DNA from: Nocardia arizonensis
GTDB taxonomy: Bacteria; Actinomycetota; Actinomycetes; Mycobacteriales; Mycobacteriaceae
Assembly: GCF_001310275.1 (NCBI RefSeq)
Contig: NZ_LGYZ01000132.1
Span: 44,110 to 108,109 of the forward strand
DNA: 64,000 nt
Direction of reading: 5' to 3'
The notes beneath the pieces were generated by a model. It worked only from the letters and a program-made list of their open reading frames with translations. It was not told the origin of the DNA and did not search any database. How positions within the stretch are numbered: position 1 is the stretch's first letter; every line of letters begins with the position of its first letter. Of this stretch, positions 1 through 8,559 are shown piece after piece. The translations under genes were made by a program, and so were the position numbers.

Positions 1-2
1 CC

Positions 3-284
3 GTCGCGGTCCTGATCGGGGTCTCGATCGGGGCCGGGCTGGTGCGCGGGATCATGACCCTGATCCAAGCCACCGCGATCACCGAACGCTGGGGCGCAAC
101 ACACTACGGACGCCTCAACGGACTCCTGTCCGCACCCGTGGCCATCGTCATGGCCCTCGCGCCGTGGATGGGCACGGCTCTGGCCACAGCGACCGGCAGC
201 TTCGCTCGCTCGTACCTCGTCTTGGCTGGACTCGCCATCGTCGCTGCAATTGTCGTGTTCGTCCCCACATCCGGCGAATCCTGA
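3..284 (+). CDS. MFS transporter, C-terminal end (cut by window edge)
   Basis: The reading frame is open from base 3 and ends at 284. It encodes the last two or three membrane helices of a major facilitator transporter: a WGATHYGRLNG loop, then two hydrophobic stretches with APWMGTAL and YLVLAGLAIVAAIVV. The start lies outside the window, so substrate cannot be inferred. A decayed piece similar to this tail occurs at 5525-5692, which suggests this region was once duplicated or that two such transporters existed. Confidence 0.6.
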   Translation, partial: VAVLIGVSIGAGLVRGIMTLIQATAITERWGATHYGRLNGLLSAPVAIVMALAPWMGTALATATGSFARSYLVLAGLAIVAAIVVFVPTSGES

Positions 285-477
285 ACGTCGCTCGGCGAAC
301 GATGCGGTGAGAAGCGTTGCTGCCAGCATGCGGGTCGATCATCGAGCGATCGATCACTACTGCGAACACCTTGAAAGATCCCCGCGTAGAAGCTCTGACC
401 GGCTAATCTGCGTGAAGTCGCTCGGAGAGTGCTCAGCGCCTACCTCCAGCGTTGTACCTGTGGGAGGAAGTCGTTCA

Positions 478-2067
478 ATGCGTTACCTCGACAGCGTTCT
501 CGGGGACCAGCCGCGACTCGAGCAGTGGCTCCGCAGCCAGTTCGACAGCGCTGAATCGATCGCGATCAGAACAGGATTCCTCACATCTCCAGCGGTCGAG
601 CAGGTCAGGAAATCGATGACTGGTTTCCTCGACCGTGGGGGGAGTCTCTTGATCGTCGCCGGTGGCGCACCGGATCAAGCCGATCCCGACGCACTGATCG
701 CTCTTGGCGCATTGCTTCAACCGTATCCGCACGCCGCCCTGCGCGTTGTCGTGCAACCCGACGAATTTCAGAACGCGAAAACCTACCACGCGAGCTTCGC
801 CGACGGACATGCCGAAGCGCTCATCGGTTCGCCCAATCTGACGATGGGCGGAATGCGTTCCAACCACGAGGCGTCGGTGGTCCTCGACTCCCGCGATCCC
901 GCCGAGTCGGAGATAGTCGCGGCCGTACTTCGAGGCATCGAAGCCTTCCGTGACCGACCCGGCAGTACCGCGGTCAGCGAAGAGACCCGGCTGCTGTTGT
1001 CTGGCCGCGCGTCGACATCGCTGCGACGCCGTCGCAGCAAGCCCGGCCGGACGATGCTGCCGACTCACCGATTGGACGACATCCTTCAGGACACGATGGA
1101 GGAGATCGACACGACAGCCAGCGGCTATTCAGTCGGTGTGCCGACGGGATTCACAGAGTTGGACGAGCTCACCGGCGGGCTGTCCAGCGGTTCGCTCACC
1201 GTCATCGCCAGCCGACCCGGCGTCGGGTCTTCGACGCTGCTACTTGATTTCGCGCGGTGCGCGGCGATAAAGCACCAACTGCGCACCGCAGTGTTCTGCC
1301 TGGATCGCCCGGTGACCGACGTGATATCCCAAATGCTCTGCGCCGAGTCGAAAATCAAACGGTGGGACCTTCGTACCGGGCGGATGTCCGATGAGGATTG
1401 GTCACGGCTGGCTCATCGCATGGCCGAAATATCGGATGCACCATTGCTCGTCAACTCCACTCCCGGTCCAACGCTCGACGAGTTCTGCGAGCACGTGAAC
1501 GAGCTCGATCGCGCCGAGCAGCTGTATCTGATCGCGATCGATCCCATCAACCTGATCGACGCCAACCTCGGCCTCGACGCAAGCCGCGAACGAGAACTGT
1601 CGGTCATCACGCGGCGGCTCAAGCTTCTGGCCCTCGAACTCAACATCCCCATCGTGGTGACCGCAGAACTCGGGCGCGGAGTCGAGGCACGAACGGACAA
1701 ACGGCCACTTGTCACGGATCTGCGTGATTCCGACACCCTCTCCCAAGTCGCCGACAATATCCTGCTCATTCACCGGCCCGATGCCTACGACCGCGACGAC
1801 TCCCGTGGCGGAGAGGCCGACCTGATCCTCGCCAAACACCGGCTCGGCCCTACCGCGATCACCACCGTGGCCCACCAACTCCACCTCGGTCGCTTCATCG
1901 ACATGGTCGGGCCGGTCAGACCAACCAACGCCCTCCCGTTGAGTCAAACCGAACGACCTGTCCAGATCAGTAACGCCGCTCGACCACGGCATCCCATAGG
2001 GCCGAGGCCACACGGGGCACCATCTCGCACGAAGGCATCGGCGAGGTTTCGATCAGCAGGAGGCTGA
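478..2067 (+). CDS. Phospholipase-D-like domain fused to a DnaB-like RecA-fold domain
   Basis: Protein of 529 residues. I chose ATG 478 because GGAGGAAG lies seven bases upstream; the frame is open further back but that part looks non-coding. Residues 1-190 resemble phospholipase-D/NgoFVII-type nucleases, ending in ALIGSPNLT (about 115-122). The expected HxK is H104-A-S106, so the lysine is missing. Residues 215-480 match the C-terminal domain of replicative helicase DnaB: a P-loop SRPGVGSST (245-253) in which the usual lysine is serine 251, a Walker-B-like LIAIDP (D355), and the DnaB signature RTDKRPLVTDLRDSD followed by LLIHRPDAY. The tail is basic and disordered. By sequence both catalytic sites look degenerate, so a sensor or scaffold role is as likely as an enzyme role. 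The convergent neighbour is an AlbA_2 protein. Confidence 0.75.
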   Translation: MRYLDSVLGDQPRLEQWLRSQFDSAESIAIRTGFLTSPAVEQVRKSMTGFLDRGGSLLIVAGGAPDQADPDALIALGALLQPYPHAALRVVVQPDEFQNAKTYHASFADGHAEALIGSPNLTMGGMRSNHEASVVLDSRDPAESEIVAAVLRGIEAFRDRPGSTAVSEETRLLLSGRASTSLRRRRSKPGRTMLPTHRLDDILQDTMEEIDTTASGYSVGVPTGFTELDELTGGLSSGSLTVIASRPGVGSSTLLLDFARCAAIKHQLRTAVFCLDRPVTDVISQMLCAESKIKRWDLRTGRMSDEDWSRLAHRMAEISDAPLLVNSTPGPTLDEFCEHVNELDRAEQLYLIAIDPINLIDANLGLDASRERELSVITRRLKLLALELNIPIVVTAELGRGVEARTDKRPLVTDLRDSDTLSQVADNILLIHRPDAYDRDDSRGGEADLILAKHRLGPTAITTVAHQLHLGRFIDMVGPVRPTNALPLSQTERPVQISNAARPRHPIGPRPHGAPSRTKASARFRSAGG

Positions 2068-2184
2068 ACGCCGTCGCCTCGATGACAGCCGGGTCTGAGA
2101 TCCACCCGCCTGACGTGCACTCCTCGTCCACGAACCGAGACGAGCCGCACGCGAACAGGCGCGGGGGAACCCGTCACGGTGAGT

Positions 2185-3420
2185 TCACACGCCTATCGCC
2201 TTCAGCAGGCTCACCCCACCCTGGTTGACGCAGTCCTGGGCGAAATCGCGTAGCTGCTCGCCGAACCGCTGATCGTCGGCGCCAGCGTCGATCGTGGCGT
2301 CGACGGGCACGTACCGCGTGAGCGGGTGGGAGTTGCCCGCGAAGTCGAAGCCGTGCTGGTCGGTGGTCTGGACCAGCAACGGCTCTGTCCCGGACCATTC
2401 GATCCCGACGCGCACCTCGTACTCCGTCGTTCCGCGGTGTCGGTGCGCGACCCTGATCAAGGCGAACAGATCCGCGATCATGCATTCGAGATTGTAGGAA
2501 TAGACCACCGAGCCCGGCCGTGTCTCGCCGTTGGGATAGCCGCGGTGACCGCCCACAGCGGCCGCGACCGATATCGATCCGTCGTGATGGATGCTGGCCT
2601 GGGCTTCTCCCCAGCGGGCTCGATCGGTCGTGGTGGGTGCGATCCAACGGCGCAGTCCTGGACGGGGATTGTGGCGATCGATCGTCTCGAAGATGTGGGT
2701 GCCTTGATTTCGGCCCGCGTAGACCAGGGACTGGTCCGCCGCCTTGTCGAACAGGTCGCGTGCGTATTGGCGGTCGATTCGTTCGGAGGTCTGGGCGGGG
2801 ATGCGTGGATGCGCCACGGCGATCAACCATGCGCGCTCGGTCGTGTCCCGTGCTTGGGCCAGTTCGTCATAGAGGGTGGTCAGCCTCTCGGCGATGTGGC
2901 GGCGCTCATCGAAGCGAGCCCGATACATCGCCTCGATCTGGCGTTCCTTCATCCACTCGGTATCGGCGTCGTTGCGGACCGGAGCCCCGAAGCACTCACC
3001 CCGATAGATCAGATGAGGCCCGTCGATGCTGGCCGGAACGACGACCACTGCGGCCCGCATGCTCGGGTCGCCCAGCGGGTAGACCTTCACCCCGAACACC
3101 GGTGGATGGATCGAGGCCACCGGAACGCGCACCAGGGTGCGCTGGTAGTTCTCATCGACTTCACCCACATCGACTCGGCCCGATGCCAGCTTGTTCGTCT
3201 CCGCCACACCGAACACGATCGTCCCGCCGCCGCTGTTGGCCATCGCCGCGACGTCCTTCGGATAGTCCGAGGTCGCGAGTTCCTTGGCGGCGGGCAGTTT
3301 CCGCTTGAAGTCCAGATCATCGGTCTCGGCGAGCTGCGCAGCGACAGCGTCATTGATCAGCCGGTCGACGAGCGGTCCGGCCGACAGTCCCAACGCCCGG
3401 TGCAGGGCCGTGAATTCCAT
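2185..3420 (-). CDS. AlbA_2/Schlafen-type putative DNA-binding protein
   Basis: Protein of 411 residues read from ATG 3420; a TTG eight codons upstream is an alternative and neither has a strong ribosome site. The N-terminal 150 residues look like the AlbA_2 (Schlafen AAA_4) domain: a conserved acidic DFKRKL-like strand, then DVAAMANSGGGTIVFGV, the glycine-rich turn typical of this family, and a later PHLIYRGECFGAPVRN strand. The rest, about 170 to 411, has no domain I recognise. Family members bind nucleic acids or act as nucleases and are often found in defence or mobile loci; that is family knowledge and not shown here. It converges on the fusion gene at 478-2067. Confidence 0.7.
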   Translation of the reverse strand: MEFTALHRALGLSAGPLVDRLINDAVAAQLAETDDLDFKRKLPAAKELATSDYPKDVAAMANSGGGTIVFGVAETNKLASGRVDVGEVDENYQRTLVRVPVASIHPPVFGVKVYPLGDPSMRAAVVVVPASIDGPHLIYRGECFGAPVRNDADTEWMKERQIEAMYRARFDERRHIAERLTTLYDELAQARDTTERAWLIAVAHPRIPAQTSERIDRQYARDLFDKAADQSLVYAGRNQGTHIFETIDRHNPRPGLRRWIAPTTTDRARWGEAQASIHHDGSISVAAAVGGHRGYPNGETRPGSVVYSYNLECMIADLFALIRVAHRHRGTTEYEVRVGIEWSGTEPLLVQTTDQHGFDFAGNSHPLTRYVPVDATIDAGADDQRFGEQLRDFAQDCVNQGGVSLLKAIGV

Positions 3421-3444
3421 ACCAGGATGTTGCCACCCAAGCAA

Positions 3445-3746
3445 GTCGATGTGGCGATATTCGAGCAGCGCAGACCTGTGGATCGGCCCTCCTGCCCTGG
3501 CGACCAGTAGACCTCAGATCAGCGTGGAGCGAATCTCCACACGCTCAGGCGCAGTGCCACCCAAGCGAAACCAGTGGTCGTCAGGGTAATCGCCTCGCGG
3601 CGATCCCGTGGTAGCCGTCTGCTTCTGCGGTCTGCCATCCGAAGCCGCGACCACTCGTCACGGGGATAGGCTGACCTCGTGATCTCCGATAGCCACGCAT
3701 CTGCCAGCGTGCCCGATCTCGGCAACTCCGATTTCGCTGCGATCCG
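3445..3746. other. Intergenic, no convincing gene
   Basis: About 300 bases between the AlbA_2 gene and the acetyltransferase. The frames that are open here give arginine-rich translations typical of shadow frames, and I see no clear promoter, repeat or RNA gene. Confidence 0.4.
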
Positions 3747-4286
3747 ATGAAACGAACGGTCCGCCTCACCACGGCCACGATCGCCGACCTGGAAGCCGTC
3801 GAGTCCTGGCTACGCGACGGCCGAGTCCGCCGGTGGCTCGGTGGCATCCAAATCATGAGAACCAGCTACATGCAAGACGTCCGAAGAGACCCCAACGGTC
3901 CCGGATACGTAGCGAGAATGCACAAACTGGCAGTGCGCGAACTCGGCCGTGACGGCGAGCCGCCCGTCGGCTGCGTCGTTGCGACCGTCTACGGCGTCGG
4001 TGACACCACCAACAGCTGGACAGTACGTGGCCCCTACTACGCGACATTGCTCTACGCTGTCGACCCCCACCGCCACGACGGCGGGATCGGCACCGCGATG
4101 CTACAGGCCGCGATCGATCATCCCGAGCTCATCGACGTCGCCGAGTTCCGCTGCGGAATCGCGGTCCGCAACCTCGCGAGCAGGCGAATCGCCCGAAGGG
4201 TCGGCTTCGTGAAGCAACCAGAACCTCGGCCAGAACGGAGAAGGCGCCGCCGTATGCTCACCTACGTGCATCACCGCCCGATCTGA
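3747..4286 (+). CDS. GNAT-family N-acetyltransferase
   Basis: Protein of 179 residues with the GNAT fold. The acetyl-CoA-binding motif A is seen as HDGGIGTAML near residues 113-122, preceded by a YATLLYAVDPHR beta-strand and followed by CGIAVRNLASRRIARRVGF, the usual motif B region where an asparagine and a C-terminal strand close the site. The enzyme should transfer an acetyl group from acetyl-CoA to an amine, but the substrate cannot be told. The start ATG 3747 has only a weak ribosome site. The C-terminus is very basic (six of eight residues are arginine near 168-175). It stands alone. Confidence 0.75.
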   Translation: MKRTVRLTTATIADLEAVESWLRDGRVRRWLGGIQIMRTSYMQDVRRDPNGPGYVARMHKLAVRELGRDGEPPVGCVVATVYGVGDTTNSWTVRGPYYATLLYAVDPHRHDGGIGTAMLQAAIDHPELIDVAEFRCGIAVRNLASRRIARRVGFVKQPEPRPERRRRRRMLTYVHHRPI

Positions 4287-4347
4287 AACGACAACCAGCA
4301 CACGTACATCCGCAGCTTCAGAAGCTGTCGATCGTCGTTCGATCGAA

Positions 4348-4707
4348 TCAGGTGCAGCAGTTCGGATCGAGGACTGCACACAGTGCAGACAAGGCGTCAC
4401 GGCGTGCGCGATGGAAGGTGTTCATCCCGCGGCGCTCCGTCTCGATGATCCCAGCTTTTCGCAGTTGCCCTAGATGATGGGAGACCGTGGACTCCGACAG
4501 GCTCACCTTCTCGGCCAGGTCGCCCCCGTTCTCCTCGCCCGCCGGGCTGGCCAGCAGCAGAGACAGCAGCTTGACCCGTACCGGATCGGCGAGTGCCTTC
4601 AGCCGTAACGCGACCTCGAGCGCGGCGGCGTCGCCGACCGGGCCTGCGGCTACCGGCGCACAGCAGACCGGGGCGGACATGTCGATCACGGGTAGCGCCT
4701 TGGGCAT
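4348..4707 (-). CDS. arsR: ArsR-family metalloregulator next to cadI
   Basis: Repressor of 119 residues. I chose ATG 4707 (MPKALPVIDM) because the homologous mycobacterial regulator (Rv2642 type, as I recall it) begins the same way; the frame extends six codons further. A winged helix spans about residues 35-105, with LSESTVSHHLGQLRKAG as the recognition helix. Likely metal or arsenite ligands are the CC pair near residue 15 and the C-terminal DPNCC. The gene is divergent from cadI and shares a 98-base intergenic region with an inverted repeat, so it probably represses cadI and itself and is released by cadmium or arsenicals. Confidence 0.85.
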   Translation of the reverse strand: MPKALPVIDMSAPVCCAPVAAGPVGDAAALEVALRLKALADPVRVKLLSLLLASPAGEENGGDLAEKVSLSESTVSHHLGQLRKAGIIETERRGMNTFHRARRDALSALCAVLDPNCCT

Positions 4708-4729
4708 ACGGATCACTCTACCCACCCTG

Positions 4730-4798
4730 TTGACTTATGTCGAAAAGGTGGCAGACTCGACACCGCAAGGCTTTCGACATATGTCTCACAAGTGGAGG
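4730..4798 (+). promoter_or_regulatory. cadI promoter and probable ArsR operator
   Basis: TTGACT at 4730-4735 and CAGACT at 4752-4757 are 16 bases apart and could form a promoter for cadI. An imperfect inverted repeat, ACTTATGTCGAAA (4733-4745) against CTTTCGACATATGT (4771-4784), overlaps it. GGAGG at 4794-4798 is the cadI ribosome site. Confidence 0.5.
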
Positions 4799-4805
4799 TT
4801 CGGTC

Positions 4806-5336
4806 ATGTCCCGCATCCAGCTCGCCCTCAACGTCGACGATCTCGACCAAGCGGTCACTTTCTATACGACCCTGTTCGGTGTCGAACCCGCCAAGCGCAA
4901 GCCCGGCTACGCCAACTTCGCCGTGACCGAACCCCCGCTGAAACTGGTGCTGATCGAGAACCCCGGCCTCGGCGGCAGCCTCAACCACCTCGGCGTCGAA
5001 GTCGAGACCTCTGAGCAGGTGCACGGCGAGATCGCCCGGCTGTCGGAAGGCGGGTTGTTCACCGAGGAGCAGATCGCGACCACCTGTTGTTTCGCCACCC
5101 AGGACAAGGTGTGGGTCACCGCGCCGGACACCGAACGGTGGGAGGTCTACACCGTCCTCGCCGACTCCGAAACCTTCGGCACCGCACCCACCCTGGCCGC
5201 CAGCGAACCGGTCGGCGATAAGCGTGCCGGTGGGGTGTGCTGCGGCACCGCCGAACAGGCCGCGGCCGAGGGCGCGTGCTGCGGCAGCGACGCCAAGCAG
5301 AAGGCGCTGGCCTCGGGCGCCACCTGCTGCAACTGA
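4806..5336 (+). CDS. cadI: CadI/ArsI-family metalloenzyme (glyoxalase fold)
   Basis: Protein of 176 residues starting at ATG 4806, seven bases after GGAGG. It has the vicinal-oxygen-chelate (glyoxalase) fold: SRIQLALNVDDLDQAVTFY strand-helix, a histidine at H61 and a conserved acidic strand (ERWEVYTV). The vicinal pair C94-C95 is the hallmark of ArsI C-As lyases, which demethylate organoarsenicals in a non-heme-iron, oxygen-dependent reaction; the same family was first named CadI for cadmium induction. The tail (residues 135-176) carries three further cysteine pairs (CCG, CCGS, CC), which suggests extra soft-metal binding. It is divergent from the ArsR regulator that should control it. CadI versus true ArsI activity cannot be decided from sequence. 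Confidence 0.88.
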   Translation: MSRIQLALNVDDLDQAVTFYTTLFGVEPAKRKPGYANFAVTEPPLKLVLIENPGLGGSLNHLGVEVETSEQVHGEIARLSEGGLFTEEQIATTCCFATQDKVWVTAPDTERWEVYTVLADSETFGTAPTLAASEPVGDKRAGGVCCGTAEQAAAEGACCGSDAKQKALASGATCCN

Positions 5337-5524
5337 ACATCGAACACCGCGCGGCCCCCCGGATGCGCTGTCAGCACCGGTCCCGGTACCGAGGTTTGCC
5401 ACTTCACGACAGCGAGGGGCCCTCTGCTCTGCGTCTATTCGACGGGTATGACACGAGTACACCCGCCTCCCCTGCGGACCGGCTTCGACGAACCCGAACA
5501 ACCTGCGACCGGTCGCCACCGAGA

Positions 5525-5692
5525 TCCCATATCTTCATGGCATCGGCCCCCTGGGCAGGGACCGCCCTGTCGGCCGCAACCGACAGCTACGCCAACACCG
5601 ACCTCGTCCTGACCGGACTCGCCATCGCCGCCGCCATCGTCATCATCGCGTTCGCCTCCGCACCACGACCCATCGCCGACATTGCCCGAGAT
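5525..5692 (+). pseudogene. Remnant of an MFS transporter C-terminus
   Basis: The frame translates APWAGTALSAATDSYAN and VLTGLAIAAAIVII, clearly similar to the MFS tail at 3-284 (APWMGTAL, VLAGLAIVAAIVV). No start, no upstream helices and no intact gene surround it, so it is a decayed fragment. The whole stretch 5337-5728 between cadI and the hydrolase holds nothing else that I can support. Confidence 0.5.
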
Positions 5693-5728
5693 CGACCTTC
5701 GGTCCCGATTTCGGCTCACGGTGGTGCG

Positions 5729-6625
5729 TCACACATGATGCCGATGATCGCTTGTGCAGGTCGGAAACCGCAGCACCTGGCGCTGACTCAGTATTTCGGT
5801 TGGTCGTTGGCGGTGAAGGAATTCGGTGACGACGGCGATGTAGTCGTCGGGGCGGGCGAGCAGCAGTGAGTGTCCGCCGTCGGGGAAAACGTGGTATTCG
5901 GCGTCGGGGTGCAGGTCCCGTAGTCGTTGGGTGTGGGCGGGGGTGATGAGGGGGTCGTCGTCGGCGCGGACGATCAGGACCGGTCCGTGCCAGGCTGTTC
6001 CAGCGTGCCATCGGTCCATCTTCTCCGCCGCGTCGAGCAGGCGCTGGTAGGAGTTGATCGCACCGTCGTGTCCGCCGATGCGGGTGGCGGTGTCGACGCG
6101 TTCGATCCAGAAGTCGGCGTCGGCGGCGTCTTTCCAGGTGTTGCGCAGTGATGCGGCGATCGCGGTGAGGGTGTTCTCCCAGGGGGTGTCGCGGGTGCGT
6201 TCGAGCGAGGCGCGCAGGCGGTCGAGGTCCTCGGGGCCGTAGAGGCCGGTGCTGGTGAGGGCCAGGGACCACACCCTGGTGGGTGCGCGTTGGGACAGGA
6301 TTTCGGCGAGCATGCCTCCAGCGGATTGTCCGACGACGTGAGTGGTGTCGATGTGCTCGGCGTCGAGGATGGCGATCAGGCCGTCGGCGAGTTCGTCGAG
6401 GGTGGTGGGACCGGGCGGGTAGTCGACGGCCAGGACGCGATAGCCGGGGTGCAGGGCGGGGGTGAGGTCGAGCCAGCCGCTGGCGATCCCCGCACCTCCG
6501 GGCAGCAGCAGTACCGGTGTGCCGTCACCGCCGAGGTAGTAGGTCCACTCGTGGCCCGCTACCGGCAGGGTCTTCTTCTCGTGGTCGCGGTCGAACACCG
6601 CGGCACGGCCGAGAACGGATGTCAT
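5729..6625 (-). CDS. Alpha/beta-hydrolase
   Basis: Protein of 298 residues with the alpha/beta-hydrolase fold. The oxyanion segment is LLLPGGAGIASGW (39-51), the nucleophile elbow is GQSAGG with serine 101, the acid is in VRADDDPLI near residue 226, and the catalytic histidine is in DGGHSLLL near 255. The substrate is unknown. Its ATG overlaps the stop of the methyltransferase-like gene by four bases (6622-6625), so the two are translated from one mRNA running leftward from the CDF region. The last 25 residues look like an extension into former intergenic DNA. Confidence 0.8.
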   Translation of the reverse strand: MTSVLGRAAVFDRDHEKKTLPVAGHEWTYYLGGDGTPVLLLPGGAGIASGWLDLTPALHPGYRVLAVDYPPGPTTLDELADGLIAILDAEHIDTTHVVGQSAGGMLAEILSQRAPTRVWSLALTSTGLYGPEDLDRLRASLERTRDTPWENTLTAIAASLRNTWKDAADADFWIERVDTATRIGGHDGAINSYQRLLDAAEKMDRWHAGTAWHGPVLIVRADDDPLITPAHTQRLRDLHPDAEYHVFPDGGHSLLLARPDDYIAVVTEFLHRQRPTEILSQRQVLRFPTCTSDHRHHV

Positions 6626-7275
6626 GACGACTTGCCTTTCGGGTGGACAGAATTCGGGTCGATGCCGGTTGCTCTGGCACGGCCGATGCCGGGCAGGAAA
6701 CGACCGATGGTGCGGGTGTAGTCGCGGTAGTCTTCGCCGTGGCTGCCGGTGAGGTAGGGTTCCTCGACCACGCGGACCTGGAGTTCGATCGTTGCCAGCA
6801 GCAGCAAGAACGCGGCGATCGCGACCGGATTCGCAATCATGAGGGTGACACCGGCGCCGAAGACCAGCATGGCGGTGAAGATCGGGTTGCGCACCATCGC
6901 GAAGACGCCGTCACGCACCAGGGTGGTGGATTCGCCCGCGTCGACGCCGATGCGCCACGACTCGCCCATGTCGTTCTGCGCGTAGAGGGTCGCCCCGATC
7001 CCGGTGACCGCTACCACGACACCGAACCACTGGATCCAGCCGGTGTCGAGCACCTCGACGGGTGAGACGGTCCCGACCAGTTGCACGACCGGGGCGGCCA
7101 CACCGACGATGATCGCGACGACGAATCCGGCTCCGGCGCACCATTCCAGCGAGCCGGGACGTCCGCTGATGCCGCGGAATCCGCTGGACCCGGTCCGCCG
7201 GCGCTGTTGCCAACTGCGCCACCCGAAGCCCAGTGCGCCGAAGACGAGGTAGAGGAGCAGAGCGAGGGTTGCCAT
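6622..7275 (-). CDS. Isoprenylcysteine carboxyl methyltransferase-like membrane protein
   Basis: Protein of 217 residues starting at ATG 7275 with AAGGAA upstream. Several membrane helices are followed by the ICMT/PEMT family C-terminal core: VRDGVFAMVRNPIF, a second helix pair, then VEEPYLTGSHGEDYRDYTRTIGRFLPG, where the EE and the R-x-x-R region bind S-adenosylmethionine. Bacterial members of this family often sit beside metal transporters, but their substrates are mostly unknown. It lies between the CDF transporter and the hydrolase in one leftward operon. Confidence 0.75.
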   Translation of the reverse strand: MATLALLLYLVFGALGFGWRSWQQRRRTGSSGFRGISGRPGSLEWCAGAGFVVAIIVGVAAPVVQLVGTVSPVEVLDTGWIQWFGVVVAVTGIGATLYAQNDMGESWRIGVDAGESTTLVRDGVFAMVRNPIFTAMLVFGAGVTLMIANPVAIAAFLLLLATIELQVRVVEEPYLTGSHGEDYRDYTRTIGRFLPGIGRARATGIDPNSVHPKGKSS

Positions 7276-7307
7276 GCCAGGGATTCCTTTCTGAGCTGGA
7301 TTTCGGG

Positions 7308-8295
7308 CTATCGACGGCTGAGGGCGGGACTGTGATGGGCGGGGCCGTGGGAGTGTTCGCAATGTGCGTTCTGCTCGACTGCGCCGATGTACAGGAGTTC
7401 GGGTGGGGCGTGGTCGATCTGGAGGGTGACGTGGTGCAAGTGGTAGTGCTGGTCGAGCACGTCGGCGACCGCGGCGCGGGTCGTGTGGCAGTCGGCGCCC
7501 GGTTCGACTAGCACATGTGCCGACAAGGCGGGCTGTCCGGAGGTGATCTCCCAGATGTGCAGGTCGTGTACCTCGACCACGGTGTCGATCGCGGCCATCG
7601 CCGCTCCGATCTCGGTCGGGTCGAGGTCCGGCGGTGCGGCTTCGAGGAACACGCGCCCGGAGGCGAAGACCAGGCCGAACCCGGCTTTGATCATGAGCGC
7701 GACCACGATCAGGCTGGCGATGGTGTCGGCGCGGGCGTATCCGGTGGTCATGACGATCAGGCTGGCCAGGGCCGTGGCGATGAAGGCGTAGAGGTCGTTG
7801 AGGATGTGCTGGAACGCGCCCTCGACGTTGAGGCTGGTGCGGTTGGCGCGGCTGATCATCCAGGTCGCGGCGATATTGACCACAACACCGACCAGCGCGG
7901 TGACGAACACCAGCGTCCCGTGGACCTCCGGCGGCTCGAACAGTCGCCGGATCGCCTCGTAGCCCAGCCAACCAGCCAACCCGAGCAGGGTCAGGCCGTT
8001 GGCTTGGGCGGACAGGATCTCCGCCCGCCGCCACCCATAGGTCATCGCACCGGCCGCGGGGCGCGCGGCTAGCCGGATCGCCGACAGCGCCAACATGATC
8101 GAGGCCGCGTCGGTGAGCATGTGCGCGGCATCCGACAGCAACGCCAGCGATCCGGCGATCACGCCAACGACCACCTCGCCGAGTAGAAACGCCACCAGCA
8201 CCGCCAATGCGCCCGACAGCCACACCGCTTGTCACTGTCGACACTCGCGCCTGGGCATGTCCGTGAGATCCGTTGCCCCCGTGCCCTGCACCCAT
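7308..8295 (-). CDS. czcD: CDF zinc/cadmium efflux transporter, interrupted by a 1-base frame change near its N-terminus
   Basis: The body (8225-7308) is a complete cation diffusion facilitator with six helices, metal-site motifs HMLTD in helix 2 and HILND in helix 5, and the cytoplasmic domain ending HVTLQIDH, plus a histidine-rich tail. It exports divalent cations in exchange for protons. The best start is ATG 8295 after GGAGGAGGACTGGAG, which opens with the usual histidine-rich leader (MGAGHGGNGSHGHAQ). That leader is in a different frame from the body; one base must be lost around 8226-8235 to join them. A GTG at 8225 would give 305 residues without the leader but has no ribosome site. 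Confidence 0.8.
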
Positions 8296-8336
8296 CTCCA
8301 GTCCTCCTCCTGAATCGACGGTTCCGCCAAATCATA

Positions 8337-8358
8337 TGCATACATTACTATATATGCA
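8337..8358. promoter_or_regulatory. Inverted repeat upstream of the CDF gene
   Basis: TGCATA at 8337-8342 and TATGCA at 8353-8358 form an AT-rich inverted repeat in otherwise GC-rich DNA, about 40 bases upstream of the CDF start. ArsR/SmtB-type operators look like this, so a zinc or cadmium sensor may act here. The regulator is not identified. Confidence 0.4.
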
Positions 8359-8522
8359 ATGGACAGGCGGGTTACTCGCAGCCCGACGACGAGCGGGGCG
8401 AAGCCGGCTGGACCCGGCGCCCTGACTCGGGTCCAGCCGCGCCACGTCCGGAGCGGATCTTCGTGCAAGAAGCGACACGGGCCGCACTTTGGGCAATTGA
8501 AAGAATTTGTTCGGGATGCCAA

Positions 8523-8537
8523 ACTATGCTGATAGTT
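8523..8537. promoter_or_regulatory. Inverted repeat upstream of the multicopper oxidase
   Basis: ACTATGCTGATAGT with flanking A/T gives six-base arms AACTAT and ATAGTT. It lies 22 bases before the multicopper oxidase start and resembles the BlaI-type palindromes further right (ACTATG-N3-CATAGT) with one base missing. GAGG at 8551-8554 is the ribosome site. Confidence 0.4.
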
Positions 8538-8559
8538 CAACCTGAATCACGAGGCTGGG

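Noticed and set aside
8232..8540. Minus-strand frame with CPKCGPC near its start, upstream of the CDF gene
   Set aside because: It covers the regulatory region and the N-terminal codons of the CDF gene, the rest is shadow-like and no ribosome site is present; the cysteine pattern looks like chance.
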